A DNA stretch of 64,000 nt from Maratus speciosus (Eukaryota; Arthropoda; Arachnida; Araneae; Salticidae). Below the pieces are notes generated by a model. It searched no databases. It was given only the letters and a program-made list of their open reading frames with translations, and had not been told where the DNA came from. Below are positions 1 through 11,077 of this stretch, piece by piece. The translations under genes were made by a program, and so were the position numbers. Each line of letters begins with the position of its first letter. Within the stretch, counting starts at the first letter, position 1. Where the stretch lies: contig OZ010800.1 of the NCBI GenBank assembly GCA_963932465.1, positions 99,219,307 to 99,283,306 of the forward strand, given 5' to 3'.

Positions 1-690
1 TTCCTGAGAAATGAAATGTATAAGTTCTTTCGTGTTCTCCTCATCAGATAGAAACTGCTTCTATTCTCGTACTGGGTGTCCAGGAGTATATAACTTTTAT
101 AGCATTACCAACAGTTCATATTTTTGGTTCTTTTCTTTTTATTGACATCTGCCTGTATGTATCAAATACAACATCTATTCTTTGAGAGGATGTAGAATCT
201 TGTATTATTTTAGAAAACAGATTCTTTTCTAGTTGTCCAAATGATTGTAGCTCCTGCGATAGCTTTGAACAAAGCACATTCCGTCGATTATATTTAAAAC
301 ATTATCATTTGCATTCTTTCAGCAGTCGCAATTTTGTCATAACATCCATCAGTTTGATTTTTCAGTTTTTCATATTAAACCATCAAGTGTTGCTGAGAGC
401 TATGAAGAGGCGAGGCCCTAGGTGGTAGAAAAAGACAGTTCTCATATCGAAATTTCTTCGCTCTGCAATGATTGTCATCTGAGCCAACAGATTTCTTTCT
501 GCCTAGGCAACAAATTCTGATTTATTAAATTTTGCACTCTGTTTCTTCTTAAAGTCAGAAAATCTCTTTAGCTTCTTTATATTTGGAGGTTTGAAAAACC
601 CGCCTGGCTTTGAATCTTCAGGCAGATATTAACTCTTGAAAGTCTGGTAAGTTTCTTCACCCATCTCATGAGCTTTGACTATGTCTTCGA
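1..690 (-). pseudogene. Decayed ORF of an uncharacterised multi-copy invertebrate family
   Basis: Read on the minus strand, this stretch gives long peptide runs in one or two frames, broken by several stop codons: FFKPPNIKKLKRFSDF at about 545-600, AERNLLAQMTIIAERRN at about 445-505 and SQRIDVVFDTYRQMSIK at about 135-185. The order and spacing of these blocks resemble a protein family I recall as repeated many times in invertebrate genomes without an assigned function; that recall is from memory and unchecked. The left end runs off the window, so the C-terminus is missing. The N-terminal limit near 690 is where peptide continuity fades. It contains no catalytic motif I can name. The stops show it is not an intact gene. 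Alternative: the remains of a single-copy host gene, less likely given the all-repeat context. Confidence 0.4.
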
Positions 691-1059
691 CAATTTTTAG
701 ATTTGTCATTGCTCAAGTTGATTCTATTACCATGTCTAGATTTATCTATTCATTGGTAATCATGTTCTATAAATATGAGATATCACGTTCGTCTTTCTGG
801 ATCCTGCTCAAAGACACACCTGGATGTAGAACTAATTTTGGTTCTTTCACGAATAATGTGAAGAAATGCTGCCCTGATATAAAAAATATCTCTCGACTGT
901 GGCAAGTCTTTGACTGAACCTCGTTGTACTTTTTTGACACCAACATGTCCTTACTTATTGTCTCTTCAATCTCCCATTTAATTTACATGCAAAACCAAGA
1001 CAATCTTTCAATCACCGTGCTTATCGGTCATTTTTTTTATCGGTCATCGTGCTTATGTG

Positions 1060-1493
1060 CCATTTTCCAATATGGCGTCCAATAGCTACTCTGATTTTGA
1101 ATGTATCATGCATAAATGTCATTCTGATGTTGTGGTGAATCCAAAAATGTGTGGTTTACCAAGTCCGCTGACATGAAACTACACGAGTCCCTGGCTCAAC
1201 ATTTTCCAATATGGTGCCCATAAGCTACTCTGGTTTTGAACATATCATGGAAAACTGACATGCTGTTGTTCAGGTGAATTCAAAAATGTATGATTTACCG
1301 AATTCGCTGACATGAAACCACTCGAATCTCTAACTCAACGACGGCGGCCATTTTCCAATATGGCGCCCATAAGCTACCCTGGTTTCGAAAGTATCATGGA
1401 TAAATGAAGTGCTGTTCTTGTGGTGAATCCAAAAATATATAGTTTACCAAGTCCGCTGACATGAAACCACACGAGCCCCTGGCTCAACGACTA
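1060..1493. repeat. Three-unit tandem repeat, about 139-149 bp period
   Basis: Three successive units begin at 1060, 1200 and 1349 with CATTTTCCAATATGG, continue with a 'CATAAGCTAC' block, a 'GGTGAATCCAAAAATGT' block and a 'CCGCTGACATGAAAC' block, and end with 'CTGGCTCAAC'. Units two and three also contain small indels, so the period varies. No open frame runs through it. It reads as a short diverged satellite or the interior of a repeat family. Confidence 0.8.
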
Positions 1494-1793
1494 TTTGTTA
1501 TATTGTTGCTTTTTAATGAATCAAGTGGTGTAGTAGAAATTTCGAAAATTGAGTACAGTCCTGTTATTATTTTTTCTACTAAAAACAAAACGGGATAATT
1601 CCAAAGAAAAAAAAATCAGTTAAAAATTGTTAACTTGAATCATCTCTTATATAACCTGAAGAGAACGAATACGGAAACGCCACCCCAGGAAAAAAAGTAA
1701 CCAATAAAGTAAAATAAATGAATAATGTAAATAATAAAAATCGAAATAGCTCCATAAATGTCAAGATTGACCGCTATATCTGAACATTCATAC
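1494..1793. other. AT-rich intergenic stretch, nothing recognised
   Basis: Short oligo-A and oligo-T runs only. I see no open frame of note, terminal inverted repeat or RNA gene. Confidence 0.5.
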
Positions 1794-2100
1794 ACTGTAA
1801 AAAATTTTCAGAAACGTTTCCGAAAGTAATGGAATCTTGTGCTGCACGGTACTAGCGGAAAGGTTTCAGATTCAAGCAAAAAACTGTTTCTGTTATAATA
1901 CGGAACATTTCCGATTCGTAATGGAAAGTTTCTGAATTTATCGGAAACCTTTTATTACGGATCGGAAAGGTTACTAAATACACATTAAATATTTCTGGAC
2001 AAGAGGAAATGTTTTCGAATATATATATATAAAACCTTTCATTAAGAATCGGAAAGGTTTCTGAATGTATATGGAATCTCTCTGAAGACGAGGGCAATTT
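1794..2100. repeat. Cluster of degenerate GGAAA(S)STTTC-type repeats beginning CACTGTAAAAAA
   Basis: From about 1794 (CACTGTAAAAAATTTTC) to 2095 the sequence contains at least seven variants of a 12-14 bp inverted motif, such as GAAACGTTTCCGAAA, CGGAAAGGTTTC and GGAAACCTTTT, spaced 20-35 bp. The left boundary resembles the CACTG start seen at 62815, where another palindromic-repeat block begins, so both may be ends of MITE-like elements. I could not find a matching right end. Confidence 0.45.
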
Positions 2101-3167
2101 TAAAATTCATATAAAGAAACACAAATAACTATACTAAAATTTCTTGCAGGTGCATACATATAATATAAAATCTTAAAATAAATTAAAAATATCTCAAAAA
2201 TACATTAAAATTTTTTAATGATTTTTAATGTATTTTTAACCTATTTCTAACACATTTAAAATAATTTTATATTCTATGTAATGCAGCTGCAAGTAGTTTT
2301 TGTACATTTATCTCTGCTGTTTATCTTAATTTTAATTATTTACTCAAGGTAAATTTAGCACTAGTATTTTAACTTTCATTTATTTTGTGATTATTTTGTG
2401 AGATTATTTTATGAGAGCGGATTAGTTTAGTAAAATGGATTTTACGAATAAGCCAGTTTTATTAAATGAAATTTTATGAAGGTGTCTTATATGAAAGTTC
2501 GTTTATGAATGATCATTTTTTCTGAGTTTCTTTTTTTATCTTCTTGGTTTTATTCTTAAAAATTCAATATTATTTCTATAAAATCAATGTTATTATACCT
2601 TTTTCATAATGTAGATAAAATGTGTCGCATTTTAACATCTTGCAGTGATAATTTTTTAACCTCGCATATTAACAGGTAACATTAAAGTTCCTGAACTGTA
2701 CTATTATTGAAAATGGAACGACAAATTCTTTCGAAAAGTGTTTCATTTATTTTTTTTAAATCATTTATAGCATTATTTTTACTTATAATTTTAGTTTTTT
2801 ATTAGCGTTTCTTTGTTGCTCAGACATTTTAATGCGTAGCATTTTAGTATTATTATTATTTGTGCATGTAAATTACATATGATTTCAATTGATGTTAATG
2901 TTGTCCCAGTATCGTATTATGCTTTACACATAATCTTAATAAGTTAAAATACGTTATAACTTAAAGGAAAAACAATTGTGTACTATATTTTGATAAAACA
3001 AACTGATGTTTAATAATCTAGAAATTTTCAAATTTGTTTATTGTAAAGGGCATAAGTTCAATAACAACAATAGTATCTTTTTTTTCTTCATGCAGTTATG
3101 AAAAATCAGAAGAAAACATATTTCTTTTCAAGCAAGATCATTTAGATTAACAAGTGCAATTGAAATC

Positions 3168-3200
<33 letters not shown>

Positions 3201-3385
3201 ACCCCGCAATAGTTAATATTTTCAAAGCATTGAAAAAAACGTTTATGTGAAGGGGGAAGGGGGGGGGAGTTTACATATCTGGACCTCAGTACTAAACAAG
3301 TTAATGAACTTAACACATCTCATTTTACTTTCCATCAAAATTTGAGGAGGAAAAGGGAAAATATAAAATTAACATAATATAATAC
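2101..3385. other. AT-rich intergenic stretch with a 29-base A run
   Basis: Mostly low-complexity AT. A homopolymer of A occupies 3170-3198 and a G-rich run sits at 3252-3268. The short frames here are made by low-complexity sequence. No element ends recognised. Confidence 0.5.
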
Positions 3386-3445
3386 ATAAAGACACAAGCT
3401 TGCTTAATGGTACACAAAACACGAATTTTAATAAGCTAAAAGTTA

Positions 3446-3496
3446 ACTTCTACGTTTCGAGCTGTATCTACAGCCGTCTTCAGTGAAATATGATGG
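3446..3496 (-). ncRNA. Hammerhead-ribozyme-like motif in PLE 3' region
   Basis: On the minus strand the sequence reads CTGAAGAC, then a 7-bp stem GGCTGTA/TACAGCT closed by GA, then CGAAACGTA. This matches the layout of the hammerhead core (CUGAnGA - stem II - GAAA - short stem III - NUH). Flanking AUUUC and GAAGU could form helix I. The core has A where the canonical CUGAUGA has U, so activity is doubtful. PLEs are known to carry minimal hammerhead motifs in their terminal repeats; assignment here is by layout only. Confidence 0.45.
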
Positions 3497-3779
3497 TAAA
3501 ATGGCTCAAAGTTCAGAGGAGAAAACTTCTTGTGAAAGGAATAATTAGTCGAAACTTTTCCAATGATTTGAATACAAAAATCTCGTTTTGCCATCCAGCG
3601 AAAATAAATAATTATTAATGAACTGAGATCAAATGAATCAAAAGGTCGATTTAAGAAACCACGAGTGGCGCCACCTACACATGAGGGACAGAACCACGTT
3701 CAACTGAGTTTTCATTCAAGTTTTGGTAACGTAATACGAGTTTAAGCTGAAGTATTGTAATTAGATGTAGCATTGTGAC

Positions 3780-5150
3780 TTTATGATATTATGCCAGATT
3801 TTTGGGATATTATAGGATAAATTATCGTTACAAGGTTTATCTTCACGTGCAATGATTTCAACTGATTCTCTAATTTTACTTTCAAAGGGGTTATTTCACG
3901 GATCTATAATTGTTGCTTCAGCAAAGTTAATATGTCAGACTTCATTAGCTAAGTAGAACCTAGAAAGAGCTGTATTCTGTTTATGATGTTCAATGTCTCT
4001 GCGAAGCACCATAATCCTTACTGATAACTTATGTTCTGTCATGCCGCTGTAGACTTTTTCAACATTATTGGGTAAAATGATAGGGATTTCATATATAACA
4101 GATTTTTGATCCATTGGGATCCTATCGATCTTATCACTGACGATATCAATGAGGTAAGGAGGTGGAATAGCGAACAGTTTTCTATTGTATTCCTGTATGA
4201 TCTTTTTTAGCTTTTCGAATATAGTGGGAATGTAGTGAAATTTTCTGTAGACCACAAGTTGATTATTATCATGTCGTTGACCTGAAGGAGGGGGAGCGTT
4301 GTACTTCTGAATTATCTTATCCATATATTTTGCTGTAAAACCCTGATCAAATGATATTTTCTGCATAAACTCGATTTCTTCATTTAGTTGGTCATCTGAA
4401 CAAATCATAAATGCTCTTTTAATGAATGACTGAAATGCAGAGATTTTATATTGAAAAGGTATGTTTGCTGAAAAAGGGATAACAGTGTTTTGTTTAATAG
4501 GTTTTCTATAAGCTGAAAAGTTTAATCCAGAGCTGCATCTATTAATCTGAACATCTAAAAATGGAAGTGAAGCATTTTCTTCGACTCCCAGGGTGAATTT
4601 TATACAGTTACTCAATTTATTAATAACTTGAAGAAAATCAGTTAAGTCAGATAATCTGTAGTTCCATAAGATGAAAACATCATCAACATACGAGTATCTT
4701 AACCAACATTTGGGTCTCAAATTAAACGTATCAAATATCTTATGCTCTAGAGGTTTTAAAGCAAACTCAGCAAATAAACCGAAAACTGGTGATTGCATCG
4801 GTGCATCATGTAGCTGTCTATAAATATTCTTATTGAAAATGAAAATCTTACTGTAAACTATGAGGTAAAGTCCAGATTTTAGTGAGGTTTTGATATCTTG
4901 AATTATATTTAAATTGTTATCTATGATCATATTAATGTATTTTATGACTTCATGCATATTCATGGAAGGATATACAGATACTACTTCTAAACTTACCATA
5001 GAGGTGTTTGTATTGATTGGAAATTGTTTAACTTTATCAATAAAATCTTTTGTGGATTAAATAGCAAAAACTGAATCAGGAAGTACTGACTTCAAGAAGA
5101 TCACGAAAGCCTTTTCTAAAAGGCTATCTTTTCTTATATAGGCTATCTTC
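3780..5150 (-). pseudogene. Penelope-like reverse transcriptase with GIY-YIG endonuclease, broken
   Basis: The open part, 3935-4999, encodes 354 residues. It holds the palm motif region PMQSPVFGLFAEFALKPLEH (residues 67-86), the catalytic RYSYVDDVF with YVDD at residues 104-107, a LPFLDVQI block near 150, and a C-terminal GIY-YIG-like start at about 317 (VYSGMTEHKLSVRI) with a downstream RRDIEHHKQNTALSRF block. PLEs use this RT plus GIY-YIG nuclease for target-primed insertion. The open frame starts at an internal Met; RT sequence continues upstream (VFAIESTKDFIDKVKQFP is readable in sister copies), so that ATG is not the native start. A stop follows LANEV at 3935, yet recognisable PLE C-terminal sequence (NPFESKIRESVEII) continues to about 3780. 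So it is a pseudogene: 5' truncated, with stops near the end. Confidence 0.85.
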
Positions 5151-5163
5151 TCATATATATCTA

Positions 5164-6431
5164 TGTTACGGCCAAAACCCGAAGCTTGGCCAATACGCGA
5201 AGTGGTCGAGATTCCTGGTCAAAACCCGAAATACATGAAATGAACAGCTTATTACGGGTTTTGGCCGGGCAATTCGCGAACTGGCCGGGAAGCCTTGGCC
5301 AATATACGAAGTGTTCAGCAATGGGTATCCACAGCCGGTAATGTGATTCTTTTAGCTTTCATGCAGCCCTGCATATGATCTACAAACCTGGTAATACACT
5401 ACATATAAATTAAATTTTAAAAGCCTATCACAGCTGAAAACGCACATCAAGCAATAATGGCTCATAGCCATACAAATAACCCAAATTATTTCAGTGACTC
5501 TTTAAATAAACGACAAATTCTACTTAGTCAATAATCTATGGAAAACATGTTGTAGAATATAATAGTAATGTATAACAGTTCCATTATGTATGAAGTAGTG
5601 TAACATCGTTAGAATTCCCTATAAGCAATTTTTTCACATATATCATAATTCTTTATCGGAATCTTTTTGGTGTCCGTATAAACGAACTATAATGACTACT
5701 TAATCAATACTCTACAAAAAAGCATATTGCTCCCAACATGTATGAGGCGTGGGAATTTTATTATGTTTGAAATAGATTGACATCATATATGTGTACTAAA
5801 AATTATCTTTCACCATTCACTGCTATGTAATGAAATACTTTTAAATGTCTCTGTAAACAAACTATAATTGCTACTGATTTCATACACTTAGATAACAGTT
5901 TGCTGTCAATCTTAATGATGCATACCAATTTCATTATAATTGAGATAATGTAACAGCATTAAAATACACCTTCAAAAACTTTTCACCTTGATGATATTGT
6001 AACGAAATACTTTATTGTGTCGCTGTAAATTAACCAAAAATAGTACACACTTCATTTTCAATACCGAAATTAATTTATAAACCTAAATAATATAACAATT
6101 ACAAGTCAATCCGAGTCTTTACTCGAGTTAGAGCACGGACAGGCAGACTGCTAGACAAATTGAATTCATCAACAGTTTCAACTATGTTAGAAAGGGATAA
6201 AAAGTAAAAATTGGTTTCTATATACTTATTTCGCGAACTGGCCGATCGCGTGTGGCCACTTCGCGAACTGGCCGATCGCATCTGGCCAGTTCGAGAATTG
6301 GCCGGCCAATTCCCGAATTGGCCAGTCAGTTTAAATCGTTGTTCGCCAGTTCGGTTTAAAGCGTTGTTGGCCAGTTCGCGAATTGGCCGGCCATTTCGGG
6401 TTTTGACCAATTTCGGGTTTTGGCCGTAACA
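5164..6431. mobile_element. E2: 1268 bp TIR element TGTTACGG...CCGTAACA, copy A
   Basis: Ends are perfect inverted repeats of about 20 bp: TGTTACGGCCAAAACCCGAA at 5164 and its complement ending at 6431. The element sits in a TA-rich target (TA on both sides). Both subterminal regions are GC-rich in an AT-rich setting and carry many copies of GCGAAYTGGCC in both orientations, the right cluster spanning about 6230-6395. The interior (5340-6180) consists of degenerate repeats of about 180 bp. No transposase frame is present; the apparent 103-residue minus frame is just the translation of the subterminal repeats. Nonautonomous; superfamily not assigned. Confidence 0.8.
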
Positions 6432-7713
6432 TATATATTGAAGAATTTCCTTTAATAATGAAATAGGGTAAAAAATTCATAAAATGTTTTCCTAAGTAAG
6501 TTAGTTATTACTGAAATTTCCAATTTATTTCTATATTGATACTTTCAAATTAAACGTGATGCGAGTCGATGAAAACTCTATAGAAAAATATTTATGTTAA
6601 ATTTTATTCTAGAATACTAAATAATTTTCAAAGAAATTTTTTTTTAGGTAAATAGAGGTACTTTGAAAAAAATATTTACTATTTTAATGAACACATGGGA
6701 ATAAAAAAATATTTTTCCTCATAAATATTTAATACAACGCTTCTCTTAGTGGTAACAGACTGGTGTAAATTTTCCATGCAGTGTTTTTTCTTAACCAGAG
6801 CAATCTAGATAAAACCTTGTTTTTGTGTTGAATAAATAAATATTATATATACATATATATATATATTTATAATATTTATTTTTAAAATATTGAGTTTTCA
6901 AAAATATATAGATTAATGAAAGTAGTGAGTATAAATGATAAATAGTAAAAAAAAATGTATTGACAAACTTTATATTATTCTCACATATCTGCTAAAGGGA
7001 CTTTGATAAATGGAACATATATTTGCTTAGAAAATTTAGCATCTACATTTGTGGTATATTTCACTACAACTTTTGCTTTTATTGTTCGAAGAAACATTTA
7101 CAATAATTAAAAGGTTTTACACTCTGCTATTTACGAAGGTTAATGAAAAACGGATCTCCATATTTAGTCGAAATCAAAATAAATGAGAACATAGATGACT
7201 AATTTGAGAATTGAAAATTAATCAGAATAGCAATTTCTTAAAATATAAAACTTTTTTAATCAATGTATAAATTTAATTTATTTGTAACATTTTCTAGCAA
7301 ATATATTTAAAACATATGCAGATATCACGAAAATGTCACATTAGTTGGTGACACGTAACATAAGTTATAAATGAAGTAATACTAAAATACTTAAAAAAAA
7401 AATCTATAATAATTAGTACGTAAGGTTAATGTTAGATGATTTCAAACATTAGTTAAGTTGCAAGCACTTAGTACCTAAGTAAAAGGAAACTTTTACTTAC
7501 GTAAGTAGAGGTAGTTTGAAAATATATTATTTGCTATTTTAATGAACACATAGGAATAAAAAATCTTTCTCTTCATAAATATATAATGCAACGCTTTTTT
7601 TTAGGGTAAATGACTGACGTAAATTTTCAGTACAGTGTTTTTTCTTAAAAAGAGCAATCTAGATGAAACCTTGTTTTTTTTTTTTTTGTATTGAATAAAT
7701 AAATTATATATAT

Positions 7714-7754
<41 letters not shown>

Positions 7755-8159
7755 GAAGAAATTCAGTTTTAAAAAGAAATAGAGGGAAATTTTTGTAAAA
7801 TGTTTTCCTAAGTAAGTTAGTTATTACTGAAAATTCCAATTTATTTCTAAATTAATGCTTTCAAAATAAATGTGCTGCGAGTGCATGAAAAATCTATAGA
7901 AAAACACTATTTATCTTAAATTTTCTTCCAGAATACTAATTAATTTTCAAAGGAAACTTTTATTTAGGTAAGTAGAGGTTCTTTGAAAAAAAAATAATAT
8001 TTACTATTTTAATGAACACATAGGAATAAAAAATCTTTCTCCTCATAAATATTTAATGCAGCGCTTCTTTTAGTGTTAACAGATTGATGTAAATTTTCCG
8101 TACAGTGTTTTTTCTTAACTAGAGCAATCTAGATGAAACCTTGTTTTTTGTGTTGAATA

Positions 8160-8190
<31 letters not shown>

Positions 8191-9192
8191 CTTGAAGAAA
8201 TTCATTTTTAAAAAGAAATAGGATAAAAAAATGATAAAATGTTTACATAAGTAAGTTAGTTACAATTGAAATTTTCCAATTCTTTTCTATATTGATGCTT
8301 TCAAAAGAAATATAATGTGAGTCCATGAAAACTTTATGGAAAACAAATATGTAGATAAATGAAAATAACGAGTATAAATAATAAATAGTAAAAAATATAA
8401 TGACAGATTTTAAATTATGATTACTTGTATACTAAAGGGACTTCGATAAATGGAATATATATTTGCTTAGAAAATTCAGCATCTACGATTGTGGTATATT
8501 TAACCACTACTTTTGCTTTTGTTGTTCGAAGTAATATTTAGATTAATGAAAAGGCTTTAGCCTCTTCTGTTTACGAAGGTTAACGAAAAACTAATCTATA
8601 TATTTAATCGAAATAAAAATAAATGAGAACACAGATGATTGCATTGAGAATAAAAATGAATCAGGATATAATTTTCTTAAGTAGAATATAAAACTTTTTT
8701 TAATAAATGTATAATTTAAGTTTATTTGCAGTTTTTCAAGTAAATAAATTAAAAAATATATATATATTGAAAGATCACAAAAAGTCACTTTATTTGAAGA
8801 CACGTAGAATAAATTATAATTGAAGTAATACTAAAATACCTGAAAAAATGTATAATAAATAGTACGTGAGGGTAAGATTAGTGGATTTAAAACCTTAGTT
8901 AAGTGTCAAGCATAGTAGTACAACTTACCGCTACTAATGGGTTAAACATATCAACATTTACGCAAAATATCATTAAAGATGTTTGTTAAGAACACAACGT
9001 TTAATAATCTGTTAAGTTTGTGATATATTTATTAGTTGATTGCAGCCCTAAAGATTAAATTACACGTGATAGTTTTCTACTTAAAAAAATAAATTTTTAT
9101 GTAAAACATGCGAAGTACTTTACAGTAATACCCAAATATCTGTGGTAATATCCGCAGGTCTATTTTCTTTTGACATTTTACAATTTTTATAT
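6432..9192. repeat. Noncoding block of degenerate direct repeats separated by (TA)n, copy A
   Basis: Sub-repeats recur with order A-B-A'-A''-B'. The A type carries CCTAAGTAAGTTAGTTA (6491, 7808, a variant near 8245) and AATGAACACATRGGAATAAA (about 6690, 7550, 8010), and runs into TTGAATAAATAA followed by a (TA)n tract (6845-6870, 7706-7751, 8166-8190). The B type carries GGGACTTYGATAAATGGAA (6998 and 8438). No coding capacity. Two further copies are at 40954-43691 and 51034-53779, so the block moves with the composite. Confidence 0.7.
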
Positions 9193-9416
9193 TGTTGGTT
9201 TTGGGGGCACACATAGCTAGCAGAATAGTTCGGCATAAACATTTATTAATACTAACACGAAGACAAAAATATATACATAGCTTAAGTGCGACTAAGCACT
9301 GACACATTTTCAACAGAACTGAATAATCTCGCTTGCAGAGCGGATTTGAAAAAACGTCACTGTACGCGCATGCGCTGAAAGAAAAGGGTAAGATAAATGA
9401 ACGTTGTATTCCAACA
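9193..9416 (-). repeat. Copia 3' LTR (224 bp)
   Basis: Starts TGTTGG and ends CCAACA, an ideal 5'-TG...CA-3' LTR boundary, and matches the 14535-14757 LTR throughout with scattered differences (for example CATAGCTAGC versus CAGAATTAGC near the start). In minus-strand terms this is the 3' LTR. Confidence 0.93.
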
Positions 9417-9429
9417 ATTTCCCTTTACA
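9417..9429 (-). promoter_or_regulatory. Polypurine tract of the copia element
   Basis: Immediately inside the 3' LTR the minus strand reads TTGTAAAGGGAAAT, a purine-rich run ending at the LTR edge, the expected plus-strand primer for reverse transcription. Confidence 0.6.
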
Positions 9430-9560
9430 ACGTGCATTTTCTTAACAAAACACTATTCTCCTATTAAGTAAATTACAGAGGAATAATATTAATATAAAAA
9501 TTACAAATACAAATTATATACTTAGATGAAAAAAAGGATACAGAATAATGCTGAAAAATT

Positions 9561-10212
9561 TTAAACATTTTGTCCTATCATTCCACAACATTTTTTACGT
9601 TTATAAGCTTTTAAAGCTTTGGTTAGCATGTCTGAAGGCATATTTTCTGTCTCTAGGTATTTAACCTCTATTTCGCCATTATCATATATTTCGCGCACAA
9701 AGTGATGTCGAATGTCGATGTGTTTCGTGCGCGAATGGTAAACCGGATCGTACTAATTTTTGAGCAGACTGGTTATCACAAAATATTATAGCAGACGCAG
9801 TCGCTGTTTCAGGGGAAAGTTCACCTAAAAACTGCCTGAGATGCAAAATCTCTTTGGCGGCTTCTGGCAATGCCATGCACTCCGCCTCTGTTGTCGATAA
9901 TGCGACAGTTCGTTGTTTTCTCGATTCCCACGATATGGCTCCACTGGCGTATTTAAAAATGTAGCCAGAATATGATTTTCTGTCATTCAAATCCGATGCC
10001 CAATCGGCATCAACGAATGCGATTAAGGATTCAGAATCACGCTTAAAGATCAGGCCTTGATCTTGGTCTTGATTCCTTTTAGGTATCGCAAAACTCTTTT
10101 TTCAGCTATCCAATGAGGTTACCTGGATTGTTGTTAAATTGACTTAGGGAATTAACAGCATGAGTTATATCAGGTCTAGTAGCAACTGATAAATACATAA
10201 GGGATCCTATTA
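9561..10212 (-). pseudogene. Copia RNase H and pol C-terminus
   Basis: The minus frame 9682-9990 gives a copia RNase H: SGYIFKYASGAISWESRKQ, then STTEAECMALPEAAKEI and IFCDNQSAQKL, which hold the acidic catalytic positions. After a frame change the polyprotein continues (VREIYDNGEIEVKYL, then ENMPSDMLTKALKAYKRK) to a stop at 9561-9563. Upstream it reads YLSVATRPDI, which belongs to the RT-RNase H link and abuts the MITE at 10212. RNase H degrades the RNA strand of the cDNA hybrid. At least one frameshift (near 9682) and further upstream defects make this a pseudogene. Confidence 0.85.
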
Positions 10213-11075
10213 CACTGGTGGACAAAATTAAAGGATGAGTCACAAAATGCCAATTTTCATTCACGCGAATACTCAAAAGGAAGTAATATAATTCGAATAA
10301 TTACTATCCCTGCAGAACAGCTAGTCTATATAACATCTCATTCAGGTCACACATGGTCACAAGGGTCACAGTCTCTATGGCGAAACAAAAAATAGGAAAT
10401 TCCATACGTCTCTTTTATGAGTCTCAAACGACTACTATATGTGACTCCACTGACAGGTCACTGTGACTGCTGCTTTATGGCGAATTACCAGGTGACTTTA
10501 CAATGTCGTTTCTTTGAGACTCTTGTGTGACTCTCATCTGGAGACTCAATTTCAAAGTCATTGTGAACGTTGCATTATGATAAATCACCAAATAAAGTCA
10601 CATGATGACTTTTCACAGTGGTGACTTCACAGTAGGGTCTCTGTCACCATTTGAGAAAGTCATGTGACAAAAAGTCACCATGTGACTTTAATGTGACATT
10701 ATCTGATGATTTATCATAATGCAACGTTCACAATGACTTTGAAATTGAGTCTCCAGATGAGAGTCCCACGAGAGTCTGAATGAAACAACATTGGAAAGTC
10801 ACCTGGGCCACAAAGCAGCAGTCACAGTGACCTGTCAGTGGAGTCATATATAATAGTCGTTTGAGACTCATAAAAGAGACGTATGGAATTTCCTATTTTA
10901 TGTTTCGCCGTAGAGACTGTGACCCTTGTGACCATGTGTGACCTGAATGATATGTTATATAGACTAGCTGTTCTGCAGGGATAGTAATTATTCGAATTAT
11001 ATTACTTCCTTTTGAGTATTCGCGTGAATGAAAATTGGCATTTTGTGATTCATTCTTTATTTTTGTCCACCAGTG
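10213..11075. mobile_element. 863 bp foldback MITE with TA target duplication, inside copia RT
   Basis: The ends CACTGGTGGACAAAAT and ATTTTTGTCCACCAGTG are inverted repeats flanked by TA (10211-10212 and 11076-11077), the target of Tc1/mariner-superfamily elements. The inverted similarity is not limited to the ends: the two halves pair over almost their entire length, about 430 bp each, around a centre near 10640-10660. It is rich in GTCACA and GTGACT words. No transposase. Removing it and one TA rejoins the copia codons PYRQL and IGSLMY exactly, so the insertion site is certain. Confidence 0.9.
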
Positions 11076-11077
11076 TA

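Larger units (their letters stand above)
3390..5163 (-). mobile_element. Penelope-like retroelement (PLE), composite copy A, 5' truncated
   Basis: The element is read on the minus strand from a truncated 5' side abutting a TA microsatellite (about 5155) to a 3' untranslated region near 3390. The coding part is described separately. The 3' region contains a hairpin-rich motif typical of PLE ends. Two further, rearranged partial copies are in the 37-40 kb and 47-50 kb regions, where the coding part is split by a 1.5 kb TIR element. Copy A is the only one in which both halves are collinear, so it serves as the reference for the rearrangement. Confidence 0.8.

Noticed and set aside
3128..3316. 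Frame with a poly-Phe run
   Set aside because: Produced by the 29-base A run; no homology.
6099..6410. 103-codon minus frame rich in RTGQ and SASSR, with counterparts in the other E2 copies
   Set aside because: It is the translation of GCGAAYTGGCC subterminal repeats; the plus strand is open as well, as expected of such repeats.
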